Part shown: in pieces, positions 61,612 to 64,000 of the stretch | How positions within the stretch are numbered: the first letter of the stretch is position 1 | How the letters are laid out: each line of letters opens with the position of its first letter | Assembly (NCBI GenBank): GCA_037176885.1 | Contig: JAWWNJ010000038.1 | Location: 496,001-560,000 of the forward strand | Direction of reading: 5' to 3' | Length of the DNA stretch: 64,000 nucleotides | From: Favolaschia claudopus | Taxonomy: Eukaryota > Basidiomycota > Agaricomycetes > Agaricales > Mycenaceae | The notes under the pieces: generated by a model | The model's database searches: none | The model's input: the letters and a program-made list of their open reading frames with translations, nothing else | Told to the model about the DNA's origin: nothing | Translations under genes and position numbers: made by a program

Positions 61612-62657
61612 ATTCAACTATGTTTTTATTCCGTAGTTAGATGATAAATACACACAGAAGAATGATATCTAAAGCAACTTATCGGGTGAGCGATGTGAAA
61701 CATCAGACACTTATTCGCAACGGGACCGGTCAGCGGTTGGCGAGAGCGAGGTGCTGATGGGAAATTTACAAACGGTTTGTAACCATGCATCTATGTAAAT
61801 CTCTAGAAGTCGATTGAGTGCGAGAGAGAAAAAGAAAAGACAAGACACACCTGCCGCCGATGAATTCATTCCACTAGTCCTCTCGACATGACTTGCGGCG
61901 TTGCAGCTTGGTTCAGGCTTTAGAAACCAAGAGATTTCTGGCCACACATTGATTGAGGTGTTTGAAGACGTCTTTGGGGCGGGAAAAGCCTGAGATCTTG
62001 GTCGACCAGCTTACGTTCAAGAAGATACCCAAATCAACGGAAAAGAGGAGGTGAGCAAGGTGACGAGGTGCAGAACCCTTTCAGATAACAGGATTTCAGC
62101 CGGGAAGCTCAGGGAGGGAGGTGGCTTGATGTATCGGGCCATGAATTTTGAAAACGAGGTGATTAAAAAGCGGCTAGGGCCAAGCTAGGGCTACTCGCCA
62201 TTTTTGACAGTGTCGGCCGTATTGTCGTCGAGAACAGAGAAACTGAGAGGTGGGGAGGGAGCATAGGGCGTCGTAGAGTCTGCCTAGAGGCCAAGAACGA
62301 CGGAGGTAGGCTGAGCCGTTGACGAGCTGCAGCTGAGCCGCAAGCCACGCAAGCCAGCCGTCGAAAATAGCTCGGCTCGGCTTTAGTCAGTGATGGCTCG
62401 CGAGCCATCAAAAGCTGAGCCGAGCTAGCCGAAGCCGAGCCGCGGCAACACTAATTCAAATCAATTGTAATGATGTCCCGGAGTGCCGAGCGCGACTCTC
62501 TGAGCTCAAACCTTCTCGTCCGAGCCTCCAAGTCCCACTCACACCCTTTTCGTCATTCCTCTGAATCGTAAACTTGTATCTGACAGACTGACAAAACGTG
62601 AAGCTTATTGAATGCTTTCTTGAACAAACAATCATTGGTAGAGTATAACCCATTAGA

Positions 62658-62841
62658 GGCGCTCAATTCTTAGCTCGTCAGCTCGTCTCGTACAGAAAAT
62701 AATTAATTTGCTGATGGATTGATCAAAATATGACGAGGAGTGGAGCGAGAGGCGGAGTGGGATCACCGTCTCATCAGCTCATCAGGGAATTAATTATTTT
62801 CTGGATGAGACGAGCTGACGAGCTGAGAATTGAGCGCCCCT
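62658..62841. mobile_element. 184-bp TIR element (GGCGCTCAATTC family)
   Basis: Inverted ends over about 55 bp: GGCGCTCAATTCTTAGCTCG, TCAGCTCGTCTC, AGAAAATAATTAATT. ATTAGA occurs at both flanks (62652-62657 and 62842-62847) and may be the target duplication. Confidence 0.75.
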
Positions 62842-62847
62842 ATTAGA

Positions 62848-64000
62848 CCCTAGACCCGGCCCGACCCGACCCTGGGTCGGCTAGACCCGGCGGGTCGGGT
62901 CTGAGATGTTGCTCGGCAGGCAATTCAACTGATCTCCAATGCCGAAGTCCATCCGCAACATCAAATGATGTTTACAATGTTTTACCAACAACCTTGTGAT
63001 CAAACACTCGAGCACACCGCCGTCACGTTCATCAAGCCTATTACCAAATCGGGAAGTGCACTTCAAAACAGCGTATTTGAGAGTCGTTTGAATGCATGTC
63101 TGCTGATTCTCACTCAAAAACATCAAAACTATCTTCTATTACAGCTGTTCCGGAATACCTTGGCATGTTCACATTTTTTTTGCGCACTTTGCACTTTTGA
63201 TCGAGCTGATATGATGCACCATTTATGGAGATTTGGGCCTCCAAAACAAGAAAAGGTTCAATTCACTGCCGCGTTTCCTCAATTTATCGGGCCGACAAGT
63301 TAATTGTTAAGTTCTACATTTCTCATTTGGAATATAGGGCTCAGAAACTAATCGAAATACATTTAGTTTATTGGCGCTAGAAATGTAACTAGATGATATA
63401 ACTCCTTGGTCCATATACACGTCCGATAAATTTATTGTATTCTGATATCTTTTATGAGCAAATAATTCATACGCAATTGATAGAGTATAAGTCCCACATA
63501 AATGAGACTGTAAAGTTTAGATTTAGAGGCCCCGGAAATGCTTCAAGATATGCGGGGTTTCTTGTTGAGTTTCTCCGTACAGGAAACTTGGGGTTTCTAG
63601 ACTTGTTTATGAGTTAAGGAAATTAGACGGAAAACTTGGGGTTTCAGGCGGCATGAAATGTATCTGCAGATCGTCTGCAGATTATCTGCAGCCGATCTGC
63701 AGAGGATCGTCAACGAGTGGCGAGACAGGAGTGTTGCGTCGAAGTAGTTGGGCCCGTGGATTTGCAATGGCACCGCGGATGAAGATGTGAAGCAGGGGCG
63801 GGGAGGGGGGACCTGAGGGTGCAAACAGACAAAAGTATCGACCGGGATACAACCTAATGAACGCACCTTCAAACACAACGTAGCATAGAGCATGCTAGGG
63901 TCTCCGGAGGTTGTGAGGCGACTTGAAGAAGGAAAGCAAGGTTGTCGTTGGGGAGCTTTTCCGGTACGAACGCGCCAAGCCGGCGACACGAACAATTGGC
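62848..64000. other. Right edge: repeat scraps, no supported gene
   Basis: A GACCCGGC/GGGTCGGG palindromic patch lies at 62850-62905. A cluster of four ATCTGCAG-type octamers at 63660-63705 looks like a subterminal transposon end running out of the window. Short forward (62965-63303) and reverse frames lack recognisable domains. Confidence 0.4.

Larger units (their letters stand above)
56627..62453 (+). mobile_element. hAT transposon (5.8 kb) with 8-bp target duplication
   Basis: Terminal inverted repeats TAGTGTTGCCGCGGCTCGGC at 56627 and the complement ending at 62453 are flanked by ATTCAAAT on both sides (56619-56626 and 62454-62461), the 8-bp duplication typical of hAT. Subterminal regions on both sides are packed with GGCTCGGCT/AGCCGAGC copies, as in other hAT elements. 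It contains a BED/hATC transposase gene and a nested 973-bp element. Confidence 0.93.

Overview
This window looks like a transposon-dense, repeat-rich region of a basidiomycete (probably Agaricomycete) genome. The evidence is 42-63 bp introns with GT..AG ends in every spliced gene I could follow, a Ty3/gypsy chromovirus, a Ngaro-type tyrosine-recombinase retroelement, a BED/hAT transposon, a Tc1-like transposase with four introns, and a Plavaka-like transposase tail. Almost no ordinary host gene is visible. The exceptions are the 3' end of an unidentified gene at the left edge and a gene fusing a transposase-type HTH to a leucine-rich F-box-like segment (36967-37809).

Layout. 1-471: end of a spliced gene. 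1144-1851: GC-rich repeat unit and a TIR element. 3202-13343: complete minus-strand Ty3/gypsy chromovirus with 5-bp target duplication ACTTT, near-identical LTRs, three frame breaks and an extra ORF after pol. 13349-20137: mostly noncoding, with TIR elements, a perfect palindrome, tandem duplications and a gene relic. 20288-21470: an apparently intact 329-aa Tc1-like transposase gene. 23520-24729: tandem GC-rich units. 26394-32892: a TIR element, then a second copy of it split by a 4.7-kb TIR transposon (27878-32585). That transposon carries a Plavaka-like transposase remnant, an intact spliced gene of a basidiomycete-specific family (DUF6698-like, my naming) and a coiled-coil gene broken by two back-to-back insertions. 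33168-36606: TE fragments and more TIR elements. 38571-39535: hairpin array and minisatellite. 42316-49169: AT-hook relic, tandem repeat and several TIR elements. 49295-55965: a second DUF6698-like gene, broken by a 610-bp TIR element and by a complete Ngaro element. 56627-62453: hAT element with 8-bp target duplication ATTCAAAT and its own nested 973-bp insertion.

The main biology is layered transposition. Most small elements have TA at both ends and begin TACAG or TACTG, as expected of nonautonomous Tc1/mariner derivatives. The intact Tc1-like gene in the window is a possible but unproven source of activity. The two DUF6698-like genes share intron positions, and one is a passenger inside a DNA transposon. 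All functional calls rest on reading motifs by eye; no database search was run.
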